NCBI RefSeq assembly: GCF_900446215.1
Contig: NZ_UAQZ01000002.1
Location: 1 to 64,000 of the forward strand
DNA: 64,000 nucleotides
From: Burkholderia cenocepacia
Lineage (GTDB): Bacteria; Pseudomonadota; Gammaproteobacteria; Burkholderiales; Burkholderiaceae
Direction of reading: 5' to 3'
In this document: one piece after another, positions 20,188-28,385 of the stretch
Layout: every line of letters starts with the position of its first letter
Position numbering within the stretch: the stretch's first letter is position 1
Translations under genes and position numbers: made by a program
Notes under the pieces: generated by a model
Database searches by the model: none
Told to the model about the DNA's origin: nothing
The model's input: only the letters and a program-made list of their open reading frames with translations

Positions 20188-20556
20188 GTGCACGACAAGA
20201 CGGTTTGCATCATCGACGATGAATTGGCGATGAGACAGTCGCTGGAATCGCTCGTGCGCTCGATGGGCGTGCGCGCGAGGCTGTACGCATCGGCCGAGGC
20301 GTTTCTCGAACACGGCGCGAGCGGGACGTCGCACTGCATCGTGTGCGATATCCAGATGGCCGGGATGTCGGGCATCGAGCTGCTCGCCGTGCTGCGGGGG
20401 GGGTGTTGCGACGTGCCGATCATCTTCGTGACCGCGCACCCGAGCGCGCGCCGGGTGCTCGAGGCGAGACGGCTCGGCGCATTGTGCGTGCTGGAGAAGC
20501 CCTTTGATCCGCGCGAACTCGTGCAGTGGGTGATGCGCGCGCTCACGGGATGCTGA
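20188..20556 (+). CDS. Single-domain response regulator (receiver only)
   Basis: 122 residues from a GTG start (VHDKTVCIIDDE). All receiver residues are present: the acidic pair in CIIDDE, the phosphoacceptor Asp in CIVCDIQM, Thr in IFVTAHP and Lys in LEKPFD. There is no output domain, so it should act through protein contacts, as a phosphate sink, or as an intermediate in a relay. It stands 105 bases upstream of the eight-gene hydrolase/dehydrogenase operon on the same strand. The GTG has only a weak upstream GCGAGAC; a longer in-frame start gives no receiver-like sequence. Confidence 0.82.
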   Translation: MHDKTVCIIDDELAMRQSLESLVRSMGVRARLYASAEAFLEHGASGTSHCIVCDIQMAGMSGIELLAVLRGGCCDVPIIFVTAHPSARRVLEARRLGALCVLEKPFDPRELVQWVMRALTGC

Positions 20557-20661
20557 AGGGGCGGCACGATGGCCCAGGGCGTAGCGACGCTGCGTTCGTG
20601 CCGCGTCATCGCGCCCGGGCATGTCCATTACGCGGTTTTGTATAGAACGATAGGAGAACTT

Positions 20662-21516
20662 ATGGAAAGCGATAGTCCGAGCCTCGGCGCCAGCACGCAG
20701 TTCGTCGACGTCGACGGTCGACGCCTCGCGTATCGCACATTCGGCAGCGGTACGCCGCTCGTGTTGTGCGTGCGTTTTCGCGGCACCATGGACACGTGGG
20801 ATCCGCTGTTCCTCGACACGCTCGTCGGACAGGGCTTCCAGGTCACGATCTTCGATTACAGCGGACTCGGGCAGTCGAGCGGCGAGCGAACCTATCATCC
20901 TGCGTCGCTCGCCAAGGACGCGATCGACCTGATCGTCGCGCTCGAGCTCGGCAAGGCGGTGATCGGCGGCTGGTCGGTCGGCGGAATGGCCGCGCAGATC
21001 GTGCTCGCAAAGGCGCCGCAGCTCGTCACGCACGCGGTGCTGATCGCGACCACGCCGCCGGGCCAGTTGGTCAGGGCCGGCGAACCGCTGTTCTACACGA
21101 TGGCGAAGCGCGAAAACGACTTCGAGGATTTCGTCACGCTGTTCTTCGAGCCGGCCTCCGCGGCGAGCCGCACGGCGGCCGAGCTTGCGGCCGCGCGCGT
21201 CGCGCAGCGCAAGGTCGACCTGAGCCCGGCGGTACCGGTCGCGTGGGCCAGTGAGCAGGTCGGAGACGGCCCGCGGAACCCGGCCTTCCCGGTCGATGCC
21301 GTGCTCGATGCGTTGCGCTCGACGTCGATTCCGGTTCTTCATGTCGGCGGCGATCACGACATCGTGTTCCCGGTGGAGAACTGGTATGCGCTCAACGGCC
21401 AGCTGCCGACGCTGCATCTCGTGACGCTGCCGCGTACCGGGCACGGGCCGCAACTTGAGTATCCGGTGGCTTGCGCGAGGCACATCGCGGCGTTCGTCGG
21501 CGTGCACGCCGGCTGA
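20662..21516 (+). CDS. Alpha/beta hydrolase 1 of the uncharacterised operon
   Basis: 284 residues with an excellent AGGAGAACTT site before the ATG. Alpha/beta-hydrolase fold: nucleophile Ser105 in GGWSVGGMA, acid Asp at 231-233 in GGDHDIVFP, His261 in RTGHGP. The oxyanion region reads LVLCVRFRGTMDTWDP where most homologues have HG. It is a paralogue of the hydrolase at 24126 (compare GTLDNWDP there). There is no signal peptide, so it acts in the cytoplasm. It is the first gene of an eight-gene run to 28297. Substrate unknown; esters, lactones or thioesters are all possible. Confidence 0.85.
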   Translation: MESDSPSLGASTQFVDVDGRRLAYRTFGSGTPLVLCVRFRGTMDTWDPLFLDTLVGQGFQVTIFDYSGLGQSSGERTYHPASLAKDAIDLIVALELGKAVIGGWSVGGMAAQIVLAKAPQLVTHAVLIATTPPGQLVRAGEPLFYTMAKRENDFEDFVTLFFEPASAASRTAAELAAARVAQRKVDLSPAVPVAWASEQVGDGPRNPAFPVDAVLDALRSTSIPVLHVGGDHDIVFPVENWYALNGQLPTLHLVTLPRTGHGPQLEYPVACARHIAAFVGVHAG

Positions 21517-21587
21517 TCGCGCGCGGCGCCGCCCGGGCCGCGCGGCAGAAGAATGAGGAAGACTTTTCATATCGTTTAGGATGACAA

Positions 21588-22307
21588 ATGGAAGATCTGG
21601 TTGATTTGGCGATTCGCGCCGCAGGGGGAATGGAACGCTTCAAGCGCTTTCGCAGCGTATCGGCGCAGTTGCATCACACGGGCGCGATCTGGGCGCTGAA
21701 GCAGCGCGACGGCGTGCTCACCGATTCGCGTGTGACGGTGCAGCTGCACGAGCAGCATGTCTCGCATGCTCCGTTCGCCCCAACGACGGATCACTCCGTC
21801 TACACGCCCGCGCGCGTCGAGATCCGCCGGGACGACGGTACCGTGGTCGATACGCTCGACGCCCCTCGCGCGTCGTTCGACGGCTACGAAATGGAGACAC
21901 CGTGGTCCAACGCACAGCTGGCGTACTTCGCCGGCTACACGATGTGGACGTATCTGACGTCGCCGTTCCTGCTGCGCCACGGCGGCGTTCGCAGCCGCGA
22001 AATCAAGCCGTGGATCGTCGACGGGCTGCCGTGGCGGCGTCTGCATGTCGAGTTTGCGCCGGAGATCGCCACGCATAGCGCCGTGCAGACGTTCTACTTC
22101 GACGCGGACGGGCTGCTGCGCCGGCACGACTACGAGGTCGACATCCAGGGGCGCAACGCGGCTGCGCGGTACATCAGCGACTACGTCGACGTGCAAGGCA
22201 TCCTGATGCCGACGCGCTTCCGGATTTATCCGCGCACCGATGCGAACGTGGCGCTGCCCGCCCCGTTGATCGTCGGTGTCGATCTGTCGAATTTCCGTTT
22301 CGAGTAA
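21588..22307 (+). CDS. Unrecognised conserved protein, paralogue A (LolA-like sequence pattern)
   Basis: 239 residues without signal peptide or membrane helix, preceded by AGGAT. It is clearly homologous end to end with the product at 23361; shared blocks include SHAPF, SFDG, ETPW, a QLA.FAG..MWTYL stretch, WRR, QT.YF.DGL.RR.DY, SDYV.V.GI..PT and RIYPR. Alternating beta strands with a final DY..V.GI..P-type motif resemble the LolA/LolB-like half-barrel that binds hydrophobic ligands, so a role in holding a lipophilic substrate is possible. That is inference; I do not recognise a named family. Third-to-last strand residues are best conserved. Confidence 0.7.
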   Translation: MEDLVDLAIRAAGGMERFKRFRSVSAQLHHTGAIWALKQRDGVLTDSRVTVQLHEQHVSHAPFAPTTDHSVYTPARVEIRRDDGTVVDTLDAPRASFDGYEMETPWSNAQLAYFAGYTMWTYLTSPFLLRHGGVRSREIKPWIVDGLPWRRLHVEFAPEIATHSAVQTFYFDADGLLRRHDYEVDIQGRNAAARYISDYVDVQGILMPTRFRIYPRTDANVALPAPLIVGVDLSNFRFE

Positions 22308-22317
22308 CGAGGCAATC

Positions 22318-23364
22318 ATGACGAATCAAGCGACTTATCGCGCGGCGGTAGTCAAGGCGCCTGGGCAACTGGAACTGGTCGAGCGGCCGATTCCCGCGCC
22401 GGCGCAGGGGCAGGTGCGCATTCGCGTCGAAGCCTGCGGCGTATGCCATTCCGACAGCGCAACCGTGGAGCGCGAAGCGCCTGACGGCGCGCCGCCGCGC
22501 GTACCGGGGCATGAAGTCGTCGGCCGAATCGACGCGCTCGGCGAAGGGGTGTCCGGCTGGCGGCTCGGCGAACGTGTCGGCGTCGGCTTTCTCGCCGGTG
22601 AAGATCGCACGTGCCCGTCGTGCCGGCACGGCGATGTCGTGAACTGCCAGAACCCGGTCATCACCGGGATGACGACGGACGGCGGCTACGCGGAAATCAT
22701 GCTGGCCGAAGCTCGCGGGCTCGTGCGCGTGCCGGACGATCTCGACGCGGCCGAGGCTGCGCCGCTGTTGTGCGCGGGGCTCACCACGTTCAACGCGCTG
22801 CGCAATGCCGGCGCGCGGGCCGGCGACGTGGTCGCCATCCATGGCCTCGGCGGGCTCGGCCATCTCGCCGTGCAGTTTGCGAACAAGATGGGTTTTCACA
22901 CCGTCGTGATCGCCCGCGGAGCCGACAAGGCCGCGCTTGCCGCGCAGCTCGGCGCGCATCGCTACATCGACGGGCGGACCGAGGACGTGGCCGCTGCGCT
23001 GCGCGCGCTCGGCGGCGCGAAGGTCGTGCTCGGCACGGCGCCGACGGGCTCGGCCATGGCCGACACCGTCGCGGGCCTGTCCGCGCGCGGCAAGCTGATC
23101 GTCGTTGCCGTGCCGGGCGAGCCGATCGCCGTGAATGCGGTCGATCTCGTGTTCGGCGGCCGCTCCGTGGTCGGCGCATTGACGGGAACGGTGACGGACA
23201 ACGAAGAGACGCTCGCGTTCGCGCGGCTGCAGAACGTGCGGCCGATGATCGAAACGTTTCCGCTCGAGCAGGCGCAGGCGGCATACGACCGCATGATGCG
23301 CGCGGATGTCCGGTTCCGCGCGGTACTGACCATGAATTACGCATCCAACGGAGCTTCCGCATGA
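22318..23364 (+). CDS. Zinc-type medium-chain alcohol dehydrogenase
   Basis: 348 residues, MDR superfamily, oxidising alcohols with NAD(P). The catalytic zinc ligands are Cys43 (CGVCHSD) and His65-Glu66 (PGHE), and the nucleotide-binding loop is IHGLGGLGHLAVQ. In the structural zinc lobe the ligands are C99, C102 and C110, but the first expected Cys is Asp96 (GEDRTCPSC). This is unusual for the class and may give a weaker or altered zinc site. GAGG precedes the ATG ten bases after the previous stop, and the stop overlaps the next start (ATGA), so translation is coupled. Confidence 0.88.
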   Translation: MTNQATYRAAVVKAPGQLELVERPIPAPAQGQVRIRVEACGVCHSDSATVEREAPDGAPPRVPGHEVVGRIDALGEGVSGWRLGERVGVGFLAGEDRTCPSCRHGDVVNCQNPVITGMTTDGGYAEIMLAEARGLVRVPDDLDAAEAAPLLCAGLTTFNALRNAGARAGDVVAIHGLGGLGHLAVQFANKMGFHTVVIARGADKAALAAQLGAHRYIDGRTEDVAAALRALGGAKVVLGTAPTGSAMADTVAGLSARGKLIVVAVPGEPIAVNAVDLVFGGRSVVGALTGTVTDNEETLAFARLQNVRPMIETFPLEQAQAAYDRMMRADVRFRAVLTMNYASNGASA

Positions 23365-24080
23365 ACGCAATCGCCCAATCCATCCTCGACGCCCACGGCG
23401 GGCTCGCGCAGTGGCGCAAGTTTCGGCAGGTGCGCGCGCGCCTCGTACAAGGCGGTGCGCTGTGGGGCCTCAAAGGTCACGCCGGCGTGCTCGACGACAC
23501 CATGGTCACCGTCGCGACGGATCGCCAATGGGCGTCGCATGCGCCGTTCGGTGCGCCGGCCGCGCGCAGCGAATTCACCGGCGAGCGCATTGCGCTGCTC
23601 GATTCGGCCGGGCACGTGCTCGCGGCGCGCGAGCAGCCGCGCGGGTCGTTCGACGGGCATACGCTCGAGACGCCATGGGACGAACTTCAACTGGCGTTTT
23701 TCGCCGGATGCGCGATGTGGACGTACCTGAACGCGCCGTTCGTGCTTGCATGGGACGGTGTGCATTGCGAAGAAGACGGTGTCTGGAACGAACAGGGCGA
23801 AGCATGGCGCCGGATTCGCGTTCACTACCCCGACACGCTCGAAGTGTTCAGCAAAGCGCAGACCATCTACGTCGGGCCGGACGGCCTCGTGCGCCGGCTC
23901 GACTACGACGTCGAAATCGCAGGCAACACGCCGGGCGCGCATTACGTCAGCGACTATGTGACCGTGTCGGGGATCCGCTTCCCGACGAAGCGGCGCATCT
24001 ACCCGCGTGCAGCCGACGGGCAGGCCGTGCCGGAACCGCTCGTCGTCTCGATCGACCTGCACGACATCGCGCTGAGCTGA
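23361..24080 (+). CDS. Unrecognised conserved protein, paralogue B (LolA-like sequence pattern)
   Basis: 239 residues, same length as and homologous to the product at 21588. Diagnostic blocks: SHAPFGAP, RGSFDGHTLETPWDELQLA, MWTYLNAPF, QTIYVGPDGLVRRLDYDVEI, HYVSDYVTVSGIRFPTKRRI. Its start overlaps the dehydrogenase stop by four bases. It probably arose by duplication together with a neighbouring hydrolase, giving the mirror order hydrolase - A - dehydrogenase - B - hydrolase. No catalytic motif is evident. A heteromeric pair with paralogue A, or two substrate carriers, are both possible. Confidence 0.7.
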   Translation: MNAIAQSILDAHGGLAQWRKFRQVRARLVQGGALWGLKGHAGVLDDTMVTVATDRQWASHAPFGAPAARSEFTGERIALLDSAGHVLAAREQPRGSFDGHTLETPWDELQLAFFAGCAMWTYLNAPFVLAWDGVHCEEDGVWNEQGEAWRRIRVHYPDTLEVFSKAQTIYVGPDGLVRRLDYDVEIAGNTPGAHYVSDYVTVSGIRFPTKRRIYPRAADGQAVPEPLVVSIDLHDIALS

Positions 24081-24125
24081 GCGCGAACCACGGCGCGCGT
24101 CGCGCGCCCATCGAGGGAACTCATC

Positions 24126-24980
24126 ATGACGCAATCTGCATCATCCGCCGCTCCGACCCGCTACGTCGATGCAGCCGGCGTGCGCTACGCGTATCGCCGC
24201 TTCGGCAACGAAAAGGGTGGGCGGCCGCTTCTGTGCCTTCAGCACTTCACCGGCACGCTCGACAACTGGGATCCGGCGATCGTCGACGTGCTGGCCCGCG
24301 ATCGCGAAATCATCCTGTTCGACAACGCCGGCGTCGGCCGCTCCGGCGGACAGGTTCCGACGTCGATCGCGCACATGGCGCAGCACGTGCTGCACTTCGT
24401 CGACGCGCTGTCGATCGACCGGCTGCATATCCTCGGGTTTTCGCTCGGCGGCTTTCTCGCGCAGGACATTGCGATCGCGCGACCGGAGCTGGTCGAGCGG
24501 ATGATCCTGTCCGGCACCGCGCCTGAAGGCGGCGAAGGCGCGGGGATGGACCGGCCGGAACTGCTCGCGATCTACACGGACGGCGAGATGCCGATGAGCG
24601 AAAAGCTCAAGCGGCTGTTTTTCCCGGCAACGCCCGCGGGCCAGACGGCCGCCGCCGCATTCGTCGACCGCCTCGCCGCGCGCACCGCCGAGCCCGATTT
24701 GCCGGCCGGCCCCGAAGTGGCGTCCGCCCAGCTGCAGGCGATGATCGCGTGGGCGAACTGGAGCGGTGACGTGGCAGGCAAGCTGGGCCGGATCAAGCAG
24801 CCGGCCCTCGTCACCAACGGCAACGACGACCGCATGATCCCCACCGCGAACAGCTTCGTGCTCGCGCAGGGGTTGCCGAATGCGACGCTGATCGTCTATC
24901 CGGATTCAGGCCACGGCGCGCTGTTCCAGCATGCGAGTGCGTATGTCGCGCACGTCGCGGAATTCCTGCGCGGCGCGTGA
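24126..24980 (+). CDS. Alpha/beta hydrolase 2 of the uncharacterised operon
   Basis: 284 residues. Nucleophile Ser106 in LGFSLGGFLAQ, acid in NGNDDRMIP, His in DSGHGALFQ; cap domain around residues 130-200. It is a paralogue of the first hydrolase, with the same total length and matching FTGTLDNWDP and LFDNAGVGRS segments. Cytoplasmic, no signal peptide. GAGGGAACTCATC precedes the ATG, 45 bases after the previous stop. Typical relatives are C-C bond or ester hydrolases of aromatic degradation, but no pathway partner identifies the substrate. Confidence 0.86.
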   Translation: MTQSASSAAPTRYVDAAGVRYAYRRFGNEKGGRPLLCLQHFTGTLDNWDPAIVDVLARDREIILFDNAGVGRSGGQVPTSIAHMAQHVLHFVDALSIDRLHILGFSLGGFLAQDIAIARPELVERMILSGTAPEGGEGAGMDRPELLAIYTDGEMPMSEKLKRLFFPATPAGQTAAAAFVDRLAARTAEPDLPAGPEVASAQLQAMIAWANWSGDVAGKLGRIKQPALVTNGNDDRMIPTANSFVLAQGLPNATLIVYPDSGHGALFQHASAYVAHVAEFLRGA

Positions 24981-25011
24981 ACGCGTCGCCGCCCCCTTCA
25001 AGGAGCCCATC

Positions 25012-26019
25012 ATGAAAGCCATCGTATATGCAAAGGCCGGCGTACCGATCGACGATCCGACGTCGCTGTACGACACGGAGTTGCCCGTGCCGACACCTGG
25101 CCCGCGCGATCTGCTCGTGCGGATCGACGCGATTGCCGTCAACCCGGTCGATTCGAAGCTGCGGCTCGGCGTGCAGCCGAGCGGCCCGCGCGTTCTCGGC
25201 TGGGACGCGGCGGGAACGGTCGAGGCGGTCGGCGCCGACGTCGAGCTGTTCGCGCCGGGCGACAAGGTCTGGTATGCGGGCGACATCACGCGGCCCGGCA
25301 GCTACGCGGAATATGGTCTCGTCGACGAGCGGATTGCGAGCCGCCGCCCGACGACACTGGGCGCTGCCGACGCCGCGGCCCTGCCGTTGACTGCGATTAC
25401 CGCGTGGGAACTGCTGTTCGACCGGCTGAAGATCGCCGAGCGCGGCGGCGCCGGGCAGAGCGTGCTGGTGATCGGCGCGGGCGGCGGCGTCGGGTCCATT
25501 CTCGTGCAACTCGCGCGCCGGCTGACCGAGCTGACAGTGATCGGCACGGCGTCGCGGCCGGCCACGCACGCGTGGGTCGCCGAGCTCGGCGCACACCACG
25601 TGATCGATCACGGCCAGCCGTTGCAACCGCAACTGAAGTCACTGGGCATCGACGACGTGGACCACGTGATCAGCCTCACGCATACCGACGCGTACTACGC
25701 GCAGATCGTCGACGTACTGAAGCCGCAGGGCCAGCTCGCGCTGATCGACGATCCGGACACGCTCGATGCGATGCCGCTCAAACGCAAGGCCATCTCGCTG
25801 CATTGGGAATTCATGTTCACGCGCTCGATGTTCCGCACGCCCGACATGGACCGTCAGCACGCGCTGCTCGCGCGCGTGGCGACGCTGATCGACGACGGCG
25901 TGCTCAAGAGCACCGTCGGCGAGCACCTCGGCAAGATCGACGCGGCGAACCTGCGACGCGCGCATGCGCTGCTGGAAGGCGGCCGCGCGAAGGGCAAGAT
26001 CGTGCTCGAAGGCTTCTGA
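25012..26019 (+). CDS. Zinc-independent quinone oxidoreductase-like MDR dehydrogenase (ZADH1/YogA type)
   Basis: 335 residues from an ATG with AAGGAG. The N-terminus [15 protein letters not shown] and [15 protein letters not shown] are characteristic of the zinc-binding-dehydrogenase-named but zinc-lacking branch; the NADPH loop is [17 protein letters not shown]. Catalytic zinc ligands are absent, as expected. Members reduce quinones or the double bond of alpha,beta-unsaturated ketones using NADPH. It is the sixth gene of the operon and could act on a product of the zinc alcohol dehydrogenase. Confidence 0.87.
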   Translation: MKAIVYAKAGVPIDDPTSLYDTELPVPTPGPRDLLVRIDAIAVNPVDSKLRLGVQPSGPRVLGWDAAGTVEAVGADVELFAPGDKVWYAGDITRPGSYAEYGLVDERIASRRPTTLGAADAAALPLTAITAWELLFDRLKIAERGGAGQSVLVIGAGGGVGSILVQLARRLTELTVIGTASRPATHAWVAELGAHHVIDHGQPLQPQLKSLGIDDVDHVISLTHTDAYYAQIVDVLKPQGQLALIDDPDTLDAMPLKRKAISLHWEFMFTRSMFRTPDMDRQHALLARVATLIDDGVLKSTVGEHLGKIDAANLRRAHALLEGGRAKGKIVLEGF

Positions 26020-26051
26020 GCGCACACCGCTACCATTCCAACGGAATCACC

Positions 26052-26873
26052 ATGACCACCATCACCACGCGAGACGGCACCCGGATTTTCTACAAGGACT
26101 GGGGCGTCGGTCGCCCGGTCGTGTTCTCGCACGGCTGGCCGCTGAACGCCGATGCATGGGACGCACAGATGCTGTTCCTCGTGCAGCACGGCTACCGCGT
26201 GATCGCGCACGACAGGCGCGGTCACGGCCGTTCGGGGCAACCGTTCGCCGGCAACGACATGAACACTTATGCAGACGATCTCGCGGCACTCCTCGACACG
26301 CTCGACGTGCGCGAGGCCACGCTGGTCGGCCATTCGACGGGCGGCGGCGAGGTCGCGCGTTACATCGGCCGTCACGGGACGAAACGAGTCGCGAAGGCCG
26401 TGCTGATCGGCGCCGTGCCGCCGATCATGCTGAAGACCGATGCGTATCCGGGCGGCTTGCCGCTGGACGTGTTCGACGGCATTCGACGCGGCGTGGCCGC
26501 CAACCGGTCGCAGTTCTATCGCGATCTCGCGGTGCCGTTCTTCGGCTTCAACCGGCCGGGCGCGACCGTGTCGGCGGGCACCGTTGACGCATTCTGGGCA
26601 CAGGGGATGACGGGCGGCATCCACGGCCAGTACCAGTGCATCCGCGAATTCTCCGAAGTCGACTACACGGAGGATCTGAAGAAGATCGACGTGCCCACGC
26701 TGATCCTGCACGGCGACGACGACCAGATCGTGCCGATCGACAATGCAGGCCGGCTGTCCGCGCAGATCGTGAAGCACGCGACGCTGAAGGTGTATGAGCG
26801 TGCATCGCATGGCATGTGCGTCGTCGATGCCGATCGCGTCAATGCGGATCTGCTCGCCTTTTTGCAATCGTGA
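26052..26873 (+). CDS. Alpha/beta hydrolase 3, non-heme chloroperoxidase type
   Basis: 273 residues. The sequence [29 protein letters not shown], and Ser95 in [19 protein letters not shown] are typical of the cofactor-free haloperoxidase/perhydrolase-esterase group; the acid is in [10 protein letters not shown] and the His in RASHGMCV. Members are esterases that can also form peracids in vitro. It differs clearly from the two other hydrolases in this operon. Cytoplasmic, 32 bases after the previous gene. Confidence 0.9.
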   Translation: MTTITTRDGTRIFYKDWGVGRPVVFSHGWPLNADAWDAQMLFLVQHGYRVIAHDRRGHGRSGQPFAGNDMNTYADDLAALLDTLDVREATLVGHSTGGGEVARYIGRHGTKRVAKAVLIGAVPPIMLKTDAYPGGLPLDVFDGIRRGVAANRSQFYRDLAVPFFGFNRPGATVSAGTVDAFWAQGMTGGIHGQYQCIREFSEVDYTEDLKKIDVPTLILHGDDDQIVPIDNAGRLSAQIVKHATLKVYERASHGMCVVDADRVNADLLAFLQS

Positions 26874-26932
26874 CGCGGGAACTTGCGCGACTCACACACT
26901 TCGAGCGGGACGAACGGAACCTGGAGAGCAGC

Positions 26933-28297
26933 ATGGCAGAGGTCAAACGGGTCGAATACCTGTTTCTGGGCGGCGGCAAGGGCGGAAAATCGCTTGCGAT
27001 GGAGATGGCCCGGCAAGGCAAGCGCGTCGCGGTGATCGAGCGCGGGATGATCGGCGGCTCGTGCATCAACGTCGCGTGCATCCCGAGCAAGGCATTGATA
27101 CACCGTGCGCGCGCGACGCATGCGTGGCGGGATGCGGCGCAACGGGAAGACGTGACGGCCGACATGGCGGGCGTTTCCGCGTATGTCGCGTCGGTCGTGA
27201 ACGGGATGGTCGACGTCAATCGCCGCGCATTCGAGCAGTCGGGTCTCGAACTCGTGATCGGGGCGGGGCGGTTCGTCGCGCCGCGCACCGTCGCGGTGCG
27301 CGGCGCCGACGGGGCCGAAACGATCTACGAGGGCGAGAACGTCTACATCAACACGGGTACGGTCGCGTCGATCCCGGACGTGCCGGGACTGCGCGATGCG
27401 CAGCCGCTCACGCACGTGGAGGCGTTGCGGCTGACGACGCTTCCCGGGCATCTGGTTGTCATCGGCGGCGGTTATATCGGGCTCGAGATGGCGCAGGCGT
27501 TTCGGCGGCTCGGCAGCGCGGTTACGCTCGTCAGCGATACGCCGCGCGTCGCGATGCGCGAAGACGAGGACGTCAGCACGGTCATCCAGCAGGCGCTGAC
27601 CGACGACGGCATTCGCCTCGAACTCGCCGCGCGGCTCGTCGGCGTCGAAGGCAGAAGCGGCGAGCGCGTCACGGTGCGGCTGGCCGACGGTCGTGCGATC
27701 GAAGGTTCGCACGTGCTCGTGGCAACCGGGCGCACGCCGCAGGCGGCCGGCATCGGGCTCGAGCTCGCCGGCGTCGAGACGAACGAGCGCGGGTTCATCA
27801 AGGTCGACCACCGGCTCGCGACGACGGCGGAGCGCACGTGGGCGATCGGCGAAGTCGCGGGTACGCCGATGTTCACGCATGCGTCGTTCGACGACTACCG
27901 TGTGCTGAAAGCCGGTATCGAAGGCCGTCCGGCGAACACCGCGGAGCGCGTCATTCCTTATGCACTGTTCATCGACCCGGAACTCGGTCGAATCGGCTTG
28001 AACGAAACGGACGCGAATGCCCGACAGATCGACGTCGGGGTCGCGAAGCTGCCGATGGCTTCCGTGCCGCGGGCGCGCACCGACGGCAACACGCGCGGGT
28101 TCATGAAGGCGCTCGTGCATCCGGGCACCGGCGCGATTCTCGGGTTCACGATGGTCGGCACGGGCGCCGGCGATGTGACGACCGTGGTCCAGATGGCGAT
28201 GCTCGGGGGCCTGCCGTACACGGCGGTGCGCGATGCGATCATCGGTCATCCGATTGTTTCGGAAGGACTGAACCTGCTGTTCGCGACGTTGCATTGA
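26933..28297 (+). CDS. Pyridine nucleotide-disulfide oxidoreductase (dihydrolipoamide dehydrogenase-like)
   Basis: 454 residues. The FAD site is LGGGKGGKSLAMEMA, a slightly altered GxGxxG; the redox pair is Cys44 and Cys49 in GGSCINVACIPSK; the NAD(P) site is VIGGGYIGLEMAQ. The C-terminal dimerisation domain ends with GHPIVSEGL, keeping the His-Glu pair. It resembles mercuric reductase/lipoamide dehydrogenase relatives annotated only as FAD-containing oxidoreductases; no mer or dehydrogenase-complex genes are near. GGAGA precedes the ATG. It is the last gene of the operon and may reduce a disulfide or flavin partner. Confidence 0.88.
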   Translation: MAEVKRVEYLFLGGGKGGKSLAMEMARQGKRVAVIERGMIGGSCINVACIPSKALIHRARATHAWRDAAQREDVTADMAGVSAYVASVVNGMVDVNRRAFEQSGLELVIGAGRFVAPRTVAVRGADGAETIYEGENVYINTGTVASIPDVPGLRDAQPLTHVEALRLTTLPGHLVVIGGGYIGLEMAQAFRRLGSAVTLVSDTPRVAMREDEDVSTVIQQALTDDGIRLELAARLVGVEGRSGERVTVRLADGRAIEGSHVLVATGRTPQAAGIGLELAGVETNERGFIKVDHRLATTAERTWAIGEVAGTPMFTHASFDDYRVLKAGIEGRPANTAERVIPYALFIDPELGRIGLNETDANARQIDVGVAKLPMASVPRARTDGNTRGFMKALVHPGTGAILGFTMVGTGAGDVTTVVQMAMLGGLPYTAVRDAIIGHPIVSEGLNLLFATLH

Positions 28298-28309
28298 CCG
28301 GGCGGCGGA

Positions 28310-28330
28310 GGGGGCACGCATTGTGCCCCC
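28310..28330 (+). terminator. Hairpin at the end of the operon
   Basis: Perfect stem GGGGGCAC / GTGCCCCC with loop GCATT, 12 bases after the last stop of the operon and just before the convergent ABC gene. There is no T-run, so it is a weak or Rho-assisted terminator, possibly serving both strands. Confidence 0.5.
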
Positions 28331-28385
28331 GGTTCGTCCGACCGGCGATGATCGAAGTGCCGCCATGTTGCCATGGCGGCCCCGC

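Noticed and set aside
26933..28297. Mercuric reductase
   Set aside because: It lacks the N-terminal metal-binding domain and C-terminal Cys pair, and no other mer genes are present.
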